A DNA stretch of 64,000 nt, taken from NCBI GenBank assembly GCA_016705245.1, contig JADIYM010000001.1:1-64000 (forward strand), in the 5' to 3' direction. Position 1 is the first letter of the stretch, and each line of letters begins with the position of its first letter. Below the pieces are notes generated by a model that was not told where the DNA came from, made no database searches, and saw only the letters and a list, made by a program, of their open reading frames with translations. The translations under genes and the position numbers were made by a program. This document shows, one piece after another, positions 37,117-47,795 of the stretch. The stretch is from Blastocatellia bacterium (GTDB taxonomy: Bacteria; Acidobacteriota; Blastocatellia; UBA7656; JADIYM01).

Positions 37117-38337
37117 GTGCGAATTCTGAGAACGCCCGAGGACGTCGCGGAACTGCGTACCGCGCTGGCCGTGAGGGCAGCGTCGGGGTGGGCCGTCTGG
37201 GATGGGCCGGAGCGCGTTTCCGGCCTCGGCCCGGAGGGCTTCGACGTCGTGCCGGCCCACGACGGCGCGCTTGCCCGGACAGCGGACGGCTCGCGGCTCT
37301 GGCGCGTCGTCGCGTGGGACGAACGGCGCGGCGCCATCCGGCTGAAGGTCCGCGGCGCGTTCGGTCTCGTTACGCGAACGCTCCGCATCGGCGGAGAGCC
37401 TTCGGCCGTCCACGCCGGCGACTGGTTCGAAGAAGCCGCAGGACGGACGCTCGCCCTGCGCTTCGGAGGCGAATGCGGATCGCTGCGTGTCGTCGGTCAG
37501 CGACTCTCGGGATCGGTGCGAACGCACGGAGGCCGGCAGGCATCGGTCATTGGCATCGGCCCGGACGCGAGCGAGCGCCTCGTCGACGACGCCCTGTCGG
37601 CCGGTCTCGTCGCCCGTCGCCGACTGGAGCGGTCGAGCCGGTCAGCGGTCGAGCTGCTCGTCCTGTCGACCGCGCCTGCCATCCGGACCGTCGCCGAACG
37701 TCTCGTCTGGCTTGCCCCGTACGCCAGAGTCCGGCTCGTCGACGTGACCGAACCGCTCGTCGATGTCCGGCCTCACGATCAGGGCTCGCTCGTTCCCGGC
37801 GGCCGCGCCTTCTGGCCGAATCCGGCGAAGGCCGAGCTCAAGGCGGAGCGCACGCGTTCACCTTCGAAGCGCAAGCGGCGGACGCCCGAGCGCGACCTGG
37901 CGGCCGTCGTGCGCGCGAGACTCGACGTCGTCGATCCGTCGATCGATCCGTCTCTTGTCTATGAACAGGTTCCGGCGCGAAGGCGCGGCGCCGACGGCTA
38001 CATCGACATGCTGTGCGTTACGCGACGGGGCCGGCTCGTCGTCATCGAGCTGAAGGCGACCGAGGACCGCGCGCTGCCTCTGCAGGGCCTCAGCTACTGG
38101 AGCCGCGTTCGCTGGCACCACGCGCGGGGCGAGATCTCGCGCCGCGGGTACTTCCCGGGCATCGAGCTCGACGCGAGGCCGCCGCTCCTGCTGCTCGTGG
38201 CGCCGCGACTCGCGATGCATGCAAGCGTCCGGATCGTCCTCGAACTGCTGTCGAGCGACGTCGACTGCGAAGCCATCGCCCTCACGACCCGCTGGCGCAA
38301 ATCATTCGCAGTGCTCGAAAGAATCGTCCACAGATGA
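37117..38337 (+). CDS. PD-(D/E)XK nuclease-like protein of unknown role
   Basis: A 406-residue protein starting at GTG 37117. The C-terminal third has a restriction-endonuclease-like core: a GYIDMLCV strand with the Asp, then LVVIELKATEDRALPLQGLSYW, giving the D...E-x-K constellation. The N-terminal two-thirds (about 260 residues) has beta-rich hydrophobic patterns and no family I recognise, and is followed by a basic linker (SPSKRKRRTPERD). It may be a solitary DNA-repair or defence nuclease; no methyltransferase or helicase partner is adjacent. The stop TGA at 38335-38337 lies inside the start of a family B palindrome, so the end IVHR is repeat-encoded. Confidence 0.75.
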   Translation: MRILRTPEDVAELRTALAVRAASGWAVWDGPERVSGLGPEGFDVVPAHDGALARTADGSRLWRVVAWDERRGAIRLKVRGAFGLVTRTLRIGGEPSAVHAGDWFEEAAGRTLALRFGGECGSLRVVGQRLSGSVRTHGGRQASVIGIGPDASERLVDDALSAGLVARRRLERSSRSAVELLVLSTAPAIRTVAERLVWLAPYARVRLVDVTEPLVDVRPHDQGSLVPGGRAFWPNPAKAELKAERTRSPSKRKRRTPERDLAAVVRARLDVVDPSIDPSLVYEQVPARRRGADGYIDMLCVTRRGRLVVIELKATEDRALPLQGLSYWSRVRWHHARGEISRRGYFPGIELDARPPLLLLVAPRLAMHASVRIVLELLSSDVDCEAIALTTRWRKSFAVLERIVHR

Positions 38338-38386
38338 ACACAGATAGTCACAGATCTGATCTGTGACTATCTGTGCATATCTGTGC
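38330..38386. repeat. Family B palindrome with 17-bp perfect stem
   Basis: Arms 38339-38355 and 38359-38375 (CACAGATAGTCACAGAT and its complement) are separated by only three bases; an outer imperfect layer of CACAGAT/ATCTGTG words surrounds them. It overlaps the stop codon of the nuclease-like gene and could terminate its transcription. Confidence 0.88.
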
Positions 38387-38577
38387 CCCCCTTGCCACTT
38401 GGCGGCGGCAAGAGTCGCCAGTATCGTCAATGCACGGCATCCGAGGCGTGAGGGGCCGCTCGATACTGGCGCATCGCGACTTCAACCCGGATTGGTATTC
38501 TCAATTGTTGTGCCCTGAGCATCCGCAACCATTCCGATGGACCCGCACGCGTCCGAGGATACCGGCGGGGCCTGGTC

Positions 38578-41500
38578 GTGCTCATGGCGTCGATTGCCTG
38601 TGCCTCGGGACTTCTTTTCCTGCCTCGCGGCGCTATCGGGGCAGATGCGCCGCATTGGGCCGACATGAAGTCCGGCCGGCTGACGCCGGTCGAGGGGCTC
38701 GGCAATCGGTCGGTCCGTACGGTCATCCAGGACTCGCAGGGCTTCATCTGGATTGCCAGCGACAGCGGAGTCGATCGGTACGACGGCGTCCGGCTCCGGC
38801 ACTTTCAGATACGTGACGTCGCCGAGCCCGGCCCCGCAATCGTCGTCTGCATCGTTGAAGGCCCGGATCGCTCGGTATGGGTTGGTGGCCGGCGCGGCAC
38901 TCTTCAGCGGTTTGATCGGTCATCGAACGCTTTCAGGAGCATCCCCGAGCTCGACGTAGCGCTCGGCGACTCTGACGTCCTCAGCCTATTGGCCGGGAAG
39001 GACGGCGCGATGTGGATCGGGACCTCGAACGGTCTAGTCAGGTACGAACCGGATTCCGGCAGCGCACAACGGTTCATTCCGTCGACGAACCCGGTGGTCG
39101 TGACCATCGTCGAGTCGGATCAAACGCTCTGGGTGGGCACCAGTTTCGGGCTTCTGCGCTTCGATCGCGAGGACAGCACATTTCACACCGTGCGACTCTC
39201 GCCCGACGTCTCTATTCCTGAACCGACGCTGGTATCGAGCCTCGTTCCTCACTCGACCGGAGTGATGTTTGCAGGGACACGCGAAGGGTTGTTCGGTATA
39301 GACCTCGCCACCGGCCAGTCCAATCACCGGATAGCCTCGGCGGGGGCTCGAGTTCGCCGGGATCATCCTGGCGCAATCTCGTCGATGCTGTCGATCGACG
39401 CCGAGACGCTGGCCATCAGCGTCGATCGGTCCGGGATCGGGCTACTGGACGTCGGCTCGTTGGGCGTCTCGTGGTCGCGAGGTGGCCCTCGAGATGCGGC
39501 CGGTCTCGGCAGCATCACGGCCACGCCGGCACTGGTCGACCGATCCGGAGTGCTCTGGATCGTGGATCTCACGGAAGGGCTTGGCCGCTTCCCTCTGCTG
39601 CAGAATAAGTTCCGGCTGTTCCGGAGCGATCCGAACGACGCGCGTGCTTTGAGTGGCAACTACATCCGCGGCATCTGCGATGCCGGGGACGGACGACTCT
39701 GGATCTCGACGCAGTTCAACGGTCTGAACCTGCTCGACGAGAAGTCCGGGTGGGCCAAGCGGTACCAACGTTCGACGGGCGGACTGCCTGGAGACGGAGT
39801 CTTCGACGTACTGCGCGACCAGGAAGGTGTCGTCTGGGCCGGCTTGATCGACGGTCAGGGACTTGCCAGGCTCGATCCACGCACGAATCGATTCCTTCCG
39901 ACACCGCTCATCGGGGGCGTGGACGTCTCCGACCTTTACGAGGACCGTCACGGAACACTCTGGGTCGGCACGGTCTCGGGGCTCTTCGAGATTCCCAAGG
40001 GCCGGGGCTCGGCCATCCGCCACGAATCGGACTTTGGCCTCGGAATCGGCCGTGCCACCGGCAACGTCCAGTCCGTCTTCGTGGATCGTCACGACAGTCT
40101 CTGGATCGGCCTGGGTGGCGGACTCCACCGCGTCGAGCGCCCGACCGGCAAGGTCGTCGATTGTTCGCCGCAGCTCGGGATCACAGACAGCGAGATTCTG
40201 GTCGGTGGGTTTCTGGAGACTGAAGGCGGCCAGTTCTGGGTCGCAACGAAGGGAGCCGGCGTCTTCCGGTATGACCGGGAACGCGACGATTTCGTTCGAC
40301 TCGAGCCGCGGGACGGTGTTCCGCACGACAACACGTACGGCATCCTCGAGGACCGCAACGGGCGTCTCTGGATCAGTACGGATGCGGGCATCGTCCGTTA
40401 CGATCCCGCCGACGGTTCCGTCGAGCAGTTCGGTCCGGACTTGGGCCTGCAGGGCCGGGAATTCCAACCGGCGCGCGTACTTCGAATCGGACGACGGCAC
40501 CATGTACTTCGGTGGTCCCGACGGCCTCAATGCCTTTCGACCCGATGCGATTGCGCGGTCTCGAATGCCGCCCGAGATCGCCATATCAGACCTGGTCGTC
40601 AACGGCATTCCGCGCGCTGCGACCGACTCCGTCGACCTGAAGCACGACGAGAACACGGTGTCGGTCGAGTTTGCCGTCCTCGACTACAACACGCCGGCCC
40701 AGCACCGATACCTCGTGAAGCTCGACGGAGTCGACGACGACTGGATCGACGTCGGATCCACGCCGCAGATCACCTATGCGGAGCTCCACCCGGGCGACTA
40801 CACCTTCCGCGTCAGAGGATCGACCGCTCCGGGCATCTGGAGCGAAGCCGATGCCGCCGTTCGGTTCCGAATCTCCGCTCCTTGGTGGCGCACGCCGTGG
40901 GCCTATGCCGGCTACGCTCTGGCGGCCGTCGGTCTGCTCGTCGGACTCGGAGGTGCGCTTCGGTACCGCTGGATCACCGGGGCGCGGCTGCGTGAATCCG
41001 CGGCGATCGCCCGCGCCGCTACCATCGAGAAGGAAGCCGAGCGGAAGCGAGCCGTGGATGCCGAGCAACAGTCTCGCGAGCGCGCCGCTGCCGAGGCCGT
41101 CATTCGCTCCAAGAACGAACAACTCGCGATGCTCGTCGAACAGCTCACGGAATCAGAGCGGGCGGCCCAGGCGGCCACGAAGGCCAAGAGCCAGTTTCTG
41201 GCCGTCATGAGCCACGAGATGCGCACGCCGCTCAACGCGGTGCTCGGGATGACCCACGTCCTGCTGACGACCGAGCTTTCCGACAAGCAGAACGAACTGG
41301 CGAGGACGATCCGCTCCTCCGGCAGCGCGCTCGCCGCCCTCATCGACGACGTCCTCGATCTCTCGCGGATTGAGGCCGGAGCGCTCGTTCTCCACAACGG
41401 ACCGTGCGACGTACGCGTCTGCGTTCGGAAAAGCCTGGACGTCGTGGCCCACGCCGCGGCGGAGAAGGGGCTCGAGCTTCGCTCCTCGGTCGACGACAAC

Positions 41501-42709
41501 GTGCCCGACATCGTCTCTGCAGACGGCAACCGGATTCGGCAGGTGCTGCTGAATCTTCTGAGCAACGCCGTGAAGTTCACGGAGCGGGGATGGGTGTCGA
41601 TTGGCGTCTCCGCCACACGGACCGGTCTCGACGATGACGGTGTTGAAGGCTACGAGTTGCGGTTTCGCGTGAGCGATTCGGGGATCGGCATACCGCCCGA
41701 ACTGTTGGACAGGCTGTTCGAGTCGTTCTCGCAACTCGACAACTCGACGACGCGCCGGCACGGCGGAACCGGACTCGGGCTCGCGATCAGCCGGCAGATC
41801 GTGGAGATGATGGGAGGCACTATCTCGGTCGAAAGCGACGGTGGCTCCGGCTCGACTTTCGAGGTCGTGATCCCGGTGGTGACGTCGGTGGATACACCGG
41901 CTCTCGGCGAATGTACCGACGATTCCGTGGCAACGTCACTCGTGGCGCCAGAACCGGTGCGTGTCCTGGTGGCGGACGACAACGCGGTCAATCGTCTCGT
42001 CCTGTCCCGGCTTCTCGAGCCGATGAACTGCCGGGCGGATCTCGTCGAGTCGGGACTCGAGGCCCTGGAGGCCGTTCGCCGTCGCCAATATGATCTGGTA
42101 CTTCTGGACGTCCACATGCCAGACGTCGACGGGATCGACGTCGCCCGGCGAATTCGCAACGCCGGCGGGCCCGGCCGACCGCGGATCGTGGCGCTGACGG
42201 CCGACGTCCTCGTCTCGACGAGGCAGGCGTGCCTCGACGCGGGAATGGATGCCGTGCTCCCCAAGCCGGTCGATCCGGAGGCGTTGCAACGCCTGCTGCA
42301 GGGGGACCCGACTGCAACCCGAGTTCCGGACGTCCGCGGAGCCGTTACGCTGGACCACCTGTCGTTCGACCGGCTCTGCGAAGCGCTCGGACTCCGGGAC
42401 GACGCGTCGATCGCGAAGCTGCTCGACCAGTTCCTCGATTCAGCCGATACCTCGCTCGCGGCGATCGATCAGGCGCTCGAGGAAGGAAACTGGAGCGAGT
42501 TGCTGCGAAGCGCGCATTCGCTGGCGGGAAGCAGCGCGACGCTTGGCGCTGCTCGCGTGGCCGCCGCGTGTCAGCAGACCGTCAACCACAGCTCGGGAAC
42601 GGTTGACGAAATGGACATTCGCGCGTCGGTCGAGCGGCTTCGGCTCGAGCTCGTCGAGTTGCGCCGTGAGATCGGCAGTCGTGCTTCGGTGGAGGCGACG
42701 GGGTTTTGA
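38578..42709 (+). CDS. Propeller-type hybrid histidine kinase (one-component two-component system), frameshifted
   Basis: Starting at GTG 38578 (or ATG 38584) with a signal-like segment (MASIACASGLLFLPRGAIG), the first frame encodes at least ten two-component-regulator propeller repeats such as GFIWIASDSGVDRYDG, GTLWVGTVSGLFEI and GRLWISTDAGIVRYDP. At 40464-40465 one extra C breaks the frame; the next frame continues NRRAYFESDDGTMYFGG, then a Y_Y_Y domain (LDYNTPAQHRYLVKLDG), a membrane helix (AYAGYALAAVGLLVGLG), a coiled coil, HisKA (MSHEMRTPLN), HATPase (NLLSNAVKFTERG, GGTGLGLAIS), a receiver (LVLLDVHMPDVDG) and a C-terminal Hpt (RSAHSLAGSSATLG). Total about 1376 residues. The periplasmic propeller probably senses oligosaccharides or similar ligands. 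It converges on the Hpt/NtrC operon. Confidence 0.9.
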
Positions 42710-42724
42710 CCGTCGCGCGTCGCG

Positions 42725-43069
42725 TCAGGGCGGCGTGGACCGATCCGACCGGAGCTCTTCGCGAACCGCGCGCACCATCCGTCGAAGCCGGTCGACATCC
42801 CCCTCGCCGAGCGCGGCGCCCGAGTCGAGCGCCCGGCGGCAAACCAGCAATGCCTCATCCGCGAGGCTCGAGATCGCCCGGAATCCGTACGTGCCGCACG
42901 AGCCGGCCAGGTCGTGGAGTCTGCGGAAAAGCGATTCAAGATGCTCGCGGTTCCCAGGCGCTCCGGCGATGCGTTCGACGTCCAGCGAGATCCCTTCGAC
43001 CCATGTCGGGACCGCTTCCGCAAACTGCGCGCGTATCCTCTCGTAGACTTGGCTCCACGGCTCGCTCAA
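42725..43069 (-). CDS. Stand-alone Hpt phosphotransfer protein
   Basis: A 114-residue helical protein with the Hpt signature FRRLHDLAGSCGTYGF, in which the His is the phospho-acceptor, followed by ISSLADEALLVCRRAL. It would shuttle phosphate between a hybrid kinase and a response regulator. It lies between the hybrid kinase (convergent, 15 bases away) and the receiver gene 260 bases upstream on the same strand. Because the hybrid kinase already has its own Hpt, this one may serve another kinase or branch the relay. The start ATG 43069 precedes MSEPWSQVYERI. The 43070-43329 spacer has no convincing gene. Confidence 0.82.
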   Translation of the reverse strand: MSEPWSQVYERIRAQFAEAVPTWVEGISLDVERIAGAPGNREHLESLFRRLHDLAGSCGTYGFRAISSLADEALLVCRRALDSGAALGEGDVDRLRRMVRAVREELRSDRSTPP

Positions 43070-43329
43070 GGCATTGGCTCCTCTTTGAATCCGGATCGTG
43101 GCGGAGAACCGCCCGATCGAGGATGACGACCAACTTTCAACGATTGCAATTACCGTTCCCGACCGGTCCGGTGGAGGCGCGCTCGTCGCGCGTCACGGCC
43201 AGCGCCATCAATCGCGACGGCAACGCATAGCCGGCTCGCTCGCATGTCAGTCCACGATGTCGCTGGCTCCGACACCGCCGTCGCGAATCCCGCACACGCT
43301 GGATTCCCAAGGGTCCGCCCGCCTGTGGC

Positions 43330-43743
43330 TCACGATGGCCGCGGTCCAACCGATCCGGCCGACGCGTGCACGCGGAGGATCTCTTCGAGCACTATCGGCA
43401 GCCGAACGAGATCCACCGGCTTCCGAAGGACGGCATTGGCGCCAACATCCATGAGCCGCTGGAACTGACCGTCGTCCGAGAGCGTCGTGACGAAGACGAT
43501 CGGACAGCGATCGACGCCGCTCGACCGGAGCCTTCGGAGGACGTCCGGTCCTTGGGCGTCGGGCAGCACGACGTCGAGCAGGATGCAGTCGGGACGATCG
43601 CGAATCGCCAGGTCGAGTCCTTCGGCCGCAGATCCGGCCTCCACGACGCGGAATCGTCCGGACGTCGTGAGCGAAGCAGCGGTGACGGTTCGCGTCCAGC
43701 CTTCGTCGTCGATCAGGAGGACGGTGGGCGGCGATGCGTTCAC
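43330..43743 (-). CDS. Single-domain response regulator
   Basis: A 137-residue receiver. The acidic pocket is in LLIDDEGWTR, the phospho-acceptor Asp in CILLDVVLPDAQG, the Thr in FVTTLSD and the Lys in VLRKPVDL. A short C-terminal tail (VHASAGSVGPRPS) has no output domain. It overlaps the 3' end of the NtrC-type gene by four bases (ATGA), so translation is coupled. It could be a phosphate sink or relay element between the hybrid kinase, Hpt and activator. Confidence 0.9.
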   Translation of the reverse strand: MNASPPTVLLIDDEGWTRTVTAASLTTSGRFRVVEAGSAAEGLDLAIRDRPDCILLDVVLPDAQGPDVLRRLRSSGVDRCPIVFVTTLSDDGQFQRLMDVGANAVLRKPVDLVRLPIVLEEILRVHASAGSVGPRPS

Positions 43744-45203
43744 GCCAACCTCAGGGTCGACCGCGCTTCGCCTCCCCCTGGCGCCTGCGCGGCAACGCTT
43801 TCAGCGGTCCCGGTCTCAGGCCGGACCAGCGGCAGATTGAAGGCGTGCTTCTGGAGCTTGGCATAGAGTGCGCTACGCGAGACGCCAAGGACGCGCGCCG
43901 TCCTGGTCACGTTCGACCCATTGGCCTCGAGAACGCGCTCGATGTGGTGGCGCTCGGCCGCCTCGAGCGTCCACTTGGGCGCCGCGCCGGCGGATTCGGC
44001 GCTGGCGCTGCGCGGAAGCCGAAGGTCGCTTTCGCCGAGCGTCGCCGAGGCCGCCAGCAGCACGGCCCGCTCGAGCACGTTCCTCAACTCGCGGACATTT
44101 CCCGGCCACGGGTACGACGCGAGTGCGGCCTCCGCGCGCGTCGTGAGCCCGATCTCGCGCCGATGGTAGCGGGGTGCGAGCCGGTCGAGAATCGACCGCG
44201 AGAGAGGAAGTATGTCTTCCGGCCGGTCGCGCAGCGCCGGCACGGTCAGAGGCACCATGCTGATTCGGTAGTAGAGGTCTGAGCGAAACTGCCCGGCGGC
44301 CACCGCGGCCTGAAGGTCGCGGTTGGTCGCGGCAACCATCCGGACGTCGACGGGCCGCTCGCGTGTCGCCCCGACCCGCCGGAAACGCTGCTCCTCGAGA
44401 ATCTTGAGCAGCTTCGGCTGCGTCTGAAGGCTCATGTCGCCGATTTCATCCAGGAAGAGCACGCCCCTGTGCGCGACTTCCACAAGGCCGGGCTTCGTGG
44501 TGACGGCGCCGGTGAACGCCCCTCGCTCGTGACCAAACAGCTCCGTGTCGAGCAGCTCGGGGGCGAATCCGGCGCAGTTCGTATCGACGAACGGTTCACG
44601 TGCGCGGGGGCTGTTCTCGTGCATCCACCGAGCGAGCACGCCCTTGCCGGAGCCCGTCTCGCCGAGGATCAGCACGGGCGTCTCCGCCCGGGCGACCTTT
44701 CCCGCCTCGTCCGCCAGGGTCCGAATTGCCCGGCTCACCCCGAGAAACGGATCGAGCGCCGACGTGCGCTTTGCGGACAAATCGGCCGCGACCTGCTGAC
44801 GGTTGCGCTGGTTCTCTAGCGTCCGGTCGAGCAGCACACGCACGGAGTCGAACTCGAAAGGCTTCGTGAGAAACTGCTCGGCCCCGAGCTTGATGGCCGA
44901 CACGGCAAGATCGATCGTGGCGTGCCCGGTCATCACGATCACCGACGTCAACGGACCCGCGGCCGTGAACTCGGGCAGCAACTCGAGCGCGGTGCCCTCC
45001 GGCAATACGTAGTCGACGAAGACGACGTCGGGCTGAAATGAAGTGAAGACCCCGCGCGCCTCGGTCATCGAAGCGGCCTCGGCCACCGAGTATCCAGCGT
45101 GCCGAAGGTACTCTGACAGACCGGACCTGAGGAACTGTTCGTCGTCGACGACCAGAACCTTCGTTCTCGCCTCCGCGAAGGAGGCCGAATTCAAAGCTGA
45201 CAT
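43740..45203 (-). CDS. NtrC-family sigma-54-dependent response regulator
   Basis: A 487-residue three-domain activator. Receiver: VLVVDDEQFLRSGL, phospho-acceptor in VVFVDYVLPEG, FLTKPFEF. AAA+ domain: Walker A GETGSGKGVLA, the sigma-54-contacting loop ERGAFTGA, Walker B LFLDEIGDM, and R-finger region DLYYRISMV. C-terminal Fis-type HTH: NVTRTARVLGVSRSALYAKLQK. It activates sigma-54 promoters when phosphorylated. The start at ATG 45203 is chosen since the domain begins shortly after; the open frame to 45311 adds unrelated residues. It is first in an operon with the receiver gene and perhaps Hpt. A candidate sigma-54 promoter occurs at 62428. Confidence 0.94.
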   Translation of the reverse strand: MSALNSASFAEARTKVLVVDDEQFLRSGLSEYLRHAGYSVAEAASMTEARGVFTSFQPDVVFVDYVLPEGTALELLPEFTAAGPLTSVIVMTGHATIDLAVSAIKLGAEQFLTKPFEFDSVRVLLDRTLENQRNRQQVAADLSAKRTSALDPFLGVSRAIRTLADEAGKVARAETPVLILGETGSGKGVLARWMHENSPRAREPFVDTNCAGFAPELLDTELFGHERGAFTGAVTTKPGLVEVAHRGVLFLDEIGDMSLQTQPKLLKILEEQRFRRVGATRERPVDVRMVAATNRDLQAAVAAGQFRSDLYYRISMVPLTVPALRDRPEDILPLSRSILDRLAPRYHRREIGLTTRAEAALASYPWPGNVRELRNVLERAVLLAASATLGESDLRLPRSASAESAGAAPKWTLEAAERHHIERVLEANGSNVTRTARVLGVSRSALYAKLQKHAFNLPLVRPETGTAESVAAQAPGGGEARSTLRLA

Positions 45204-45447
45204 GATGGAACCCCGCACACGGTGCGCCACGCTAGCCCGTGCCGGGTCCCTTTCTACCACAATCGAGGGAATACGCGCGATCAACTCCGACTGGTGAAGC
45301 GCAAGCATCACTTCTCAAATAGGCGCCAAAAACGACGCCCCCGGAACCTGTGTCGATTACGTTCTTCGACGCAGGTCACGAGGTCGTCTCAGCGCGTCAC
45401 CCGACAGGAAACGCGAACACCCGTCGGGGAAGTCAGTGCCACGCCTC

Positions 45448-47562
45448 TTACCAGATTGAGACGCGATCCTTCTCGTCGAGCCATAGCGGGTCGCCGGGCC
45501 GGATGCCGAACGCCTCGAAGAACGCGGCGGAATGCTGGGCGGGAGCCGCCGTGCGGTAAATCCCGGGCGGGTGCGGGTCGCTCGCGGCGTTGACTCGAAG
45601 GTAGCCTTCGTTCGACTTGTCCACAAAGAGCTGGGCCCAAGCCAGGAAGAACCGCTGTTCAGGAGTGAGTCCATCGATGGTCCGTCGCTGCTCCGGGTTT
45701 CGGCTGAGATGGCCCTGGAGTACGCTGAAACCGAGCATCAGGCCGCCGACGTCGGCCAGATTCTCACCTACGGACAGCCTTCCGTTCAGTCGCAGACCCG
45801 GGAGCACCTCGTAGGAGTCACCCTGCCGAACCAGTTTCTCGGTCTCATCGCCAAACTTAGCCGCGTCCTCGGGTGTCCACCAGTCGCGCACATTGCCGTC
45901 CGCATCGAAGAGCCTTCCCTGCGAGTCGAACCCGTGTGTGATCTCATGCCCGATAACGACGCCCAGGGTCCCATAGTTGACCGCCGCGTCAGCTTTCACG
46001 TCGTAGAAAGGCGGCTGCAGGAAGGCGGCCGGGATCTCGATCTTGTTCTCGCCCAAATCGTAGGCGGCATTGATGACTATCGGCAACGTGCTGCCCGGCT
46101 GCGAGAAGGCGTCGTTTTCAACCGGCCTGCCCAGTCGGTTCAGGTTGCGGCGGAGGCTGAACTCGTTGAGCCTTTGAGCGTTGCCATAGAAGTCGTCGCG
46201 CCGGATGTCGACGCCCGCGTAGTCGATCCACTTTGACGGGTAGCCGACACTGATGACCAATTTGTCGAGCTTCGCGAGGGCCTGGCGACGCGTCTGCGCG
46301 GGAGGCCAGGCGTTGTTCTCGAGCCGCCGCCGGAACTCGGCCTTTAACTGTCCGATAAGGTCCTCGGCGGCCTTCTTCGTCTCGGGCGAAAAATACTTGG
46401 CAACGTAGAGCCTCGACAGCGGGTGTCCAAGCAGTCTTGAGGTCGTGTCTGCCACGGCGTCAGCTCTGGGCTGAACGTCGTCCTTGCCGTACAGCACCCG
46501 GTAGAACGCATTGTCAGCGTCACGGAAAGCGGGAGTCAGGTACGTCGACGCGTGCCGAATCAGTTCCCAACGGAGAAATTCCCTGGTGTCGGCAAGCGGG
46601 TATTCGGCGAGCATCCTTGCGCGCTCGCGCAGCGCCTCTACCTCCATGACGATGACCTGCTCCTGCGGCGGGACGCCGAGCGACTTCATGAAGGTATCGA
46701 GATCGAACCCCGACAAAAGGGATCTGAGCTCCGAAAACCGCATTGGAACAAACCGCTTGGCCGGGTCACGGAATTCCACTGCATTGAGCTTCTTGCGCGC
46801 GATGCGGATCTCCATGTCGATGATCTTGGCGGCCATCGGACCGGCCTTGTCAGCGCTCGTCCCGGACAGCACCAGATAGTCTGTCACGAGTCTGAGATAC
46901 CCCTCGCGGATCTTCGCCGAATTCGGGTCGAGGTAGAATTCTCGGCCGAGCGTCAGCGAGCCATCCGTGGCATAGACCATGGACCGGCGGCGGTCCTTCG
47001 TATCGGTGCCGACGATCAGTCCGAAAATCACAACGTTGCCGGAAGTCTGTTGCACGCGGGCGAGCGCGGCGGCCAGCGACTTCGAATCGTCGATCTTCGC
47101 TATCCGGTCCATCTCCGCCTTGACGGGGCTGATACCAAGCTCCGTCAGTCGCTTTTCATCCATACCCGAGACATAGAAGTCGCCAACCAACTGCGCCGGA
47201 TCGCCCTTGGCTGTCGCCTTAGCCGACGCAGCTTCTGCGAGAAGACCCTGGATCTGCATTTCGACTTTCTTGATCAGCGGCTGATAGCCGGCGACGAAGA
47301 GACCGTCGCTCGGGATCTGCGCGGTGGACAGCCAGCCGCCCGCGGCGTAGCGGCGGTAGTCGCTCCTCGGATCGGCCGTTCGGTCCATCTTCTCGACGGA
47401 AAAGCCGAGCGGCAGGCCGGAACCCTTTTCGTCGCCGGTCCGATTTCCAGCCGGACCGTACCCGGCAACCGGAATCGAGAGGCACGACACGACCGACGAT
47501 AGAAGCAGCAGCGCGAACGCTCGCGAACTTGAACGGATGTATGTAACTGCAAATGGACTCAT
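45448..47562 (-). CDS. M13 family (neprilysin-like) metallopeptidase
   Basis: About 704 residues. The zinc motif is VIGHEITHGFDSQGRLFD (HExxH) with the downstream third ligand in ENLADVGGL; NAAYDLGENKIEIPAAFLQPP is the substrate-binding NAFY-like region. An N-terminal hydrophobic segment (AFALLLLSSVVSCLS) ending in Ser-Cys suggests a signal peptide, possibly a lipoprotein, so the enzyme would degrade peptides in the periplasm. The second ATG at 47562 is preferred because GGGGAG lies six bases before it; the first ATG at 47568 abuts that site. The protein ends at Trp, as usual in the family. Intact, unlike several neighbours. Confidence 0.94.
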   Translation of the reverse strand: MSPFAVTYIRSSSRAFALLLLSSVVSCLSIPVAGYGPAGNRTGDEKGSGLPLGFSVEKMDRTADPRSDYRRYAAGGWLSTAQIPSDGLFVAGYQPLIKKVEMQIQGLLAEAASAKATAKGDPAQLVGDFYVSGMDEKRLTELGISPVKAEMDRIAKIDDSKSLAAALARVQQTSGNVVIFGLIVGTDTKDRRRSMVYATDGSLTLGREFYLDPNSAKIREGYLRLVTDYLVLSGTSADKAGPMAAKIIDMEIRIARKKLNAVEFRDPAKRFVPMRFSELRSLLSGFDLDTFMKSLGVPPQEQVIVMEVEALRERARMLAEYPLADTREFLRWELIRHASTYLTPAFRDADNAFYRVLYGKDDVQPRADAVADTTSRLLGHPLSRLYVAKYFSPETKKAAEDLIGQLKAEFRRRLENNAWPPAQTRRQALAKLDKLVISVGYPSKWIDYAGVDIRRDDFYGNAQRLNEFSLRRNLNRLGRPVENDAFSQPGSTLPIVINAAYDLGENKIEIPAAFLQPPFYDVKADAAVNYGTLGVVIGHEITHGFDSQGRLFDADGNVRDWWTPEDAAKFGDETEKLVRQGDSYEVLPGLRLNGRLSVGENLADVGGLMLGFSVLQGHLSRNPEQRRTIDGLTPEQRFFLAWAQLFVDKSNEGYLRVNAASDPHPPGIYRTAAPAQHSAAFFEAFGIRPGDPLWLDEKDRVSIW

Positions 47563-47795
47563 GCTCATCTCCCCACTGTTAGCGGCCGCTGCGTCAGGGG
47601 GCTTTTTCCCTCTCGCGCTGCCGACGGTCGATACGTTTCCGTACCGATCCGGGGCTCGCTCACCCTGACGCCAGCGCGCACCAGGGCGAGCAAGTCCGTT
47701 GACCCGAACAGCGTTGCACGTCCTCAGTCACGGCACGACGTGCTCGGCAGAACGGCGGGTCGGGCGCCGCTTCCCGTTCGATCGCGAGATGGGCT

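Noticed and set aside
43098..43454. A 118-residue plus-strand frame between the Hpt and receiver genes
   Set aside because: Overlaps the receiver gene antisense, has low-complexity Arg/Ser/Pro composition and no RBS.
45204..45447. Possible sigma-54 promoter for the NtrC-type gene
   Set aside because: A TGGCGC...TTGA sequence is present on the minus strand, but its spacing is one base short and the -12 element is wrong.
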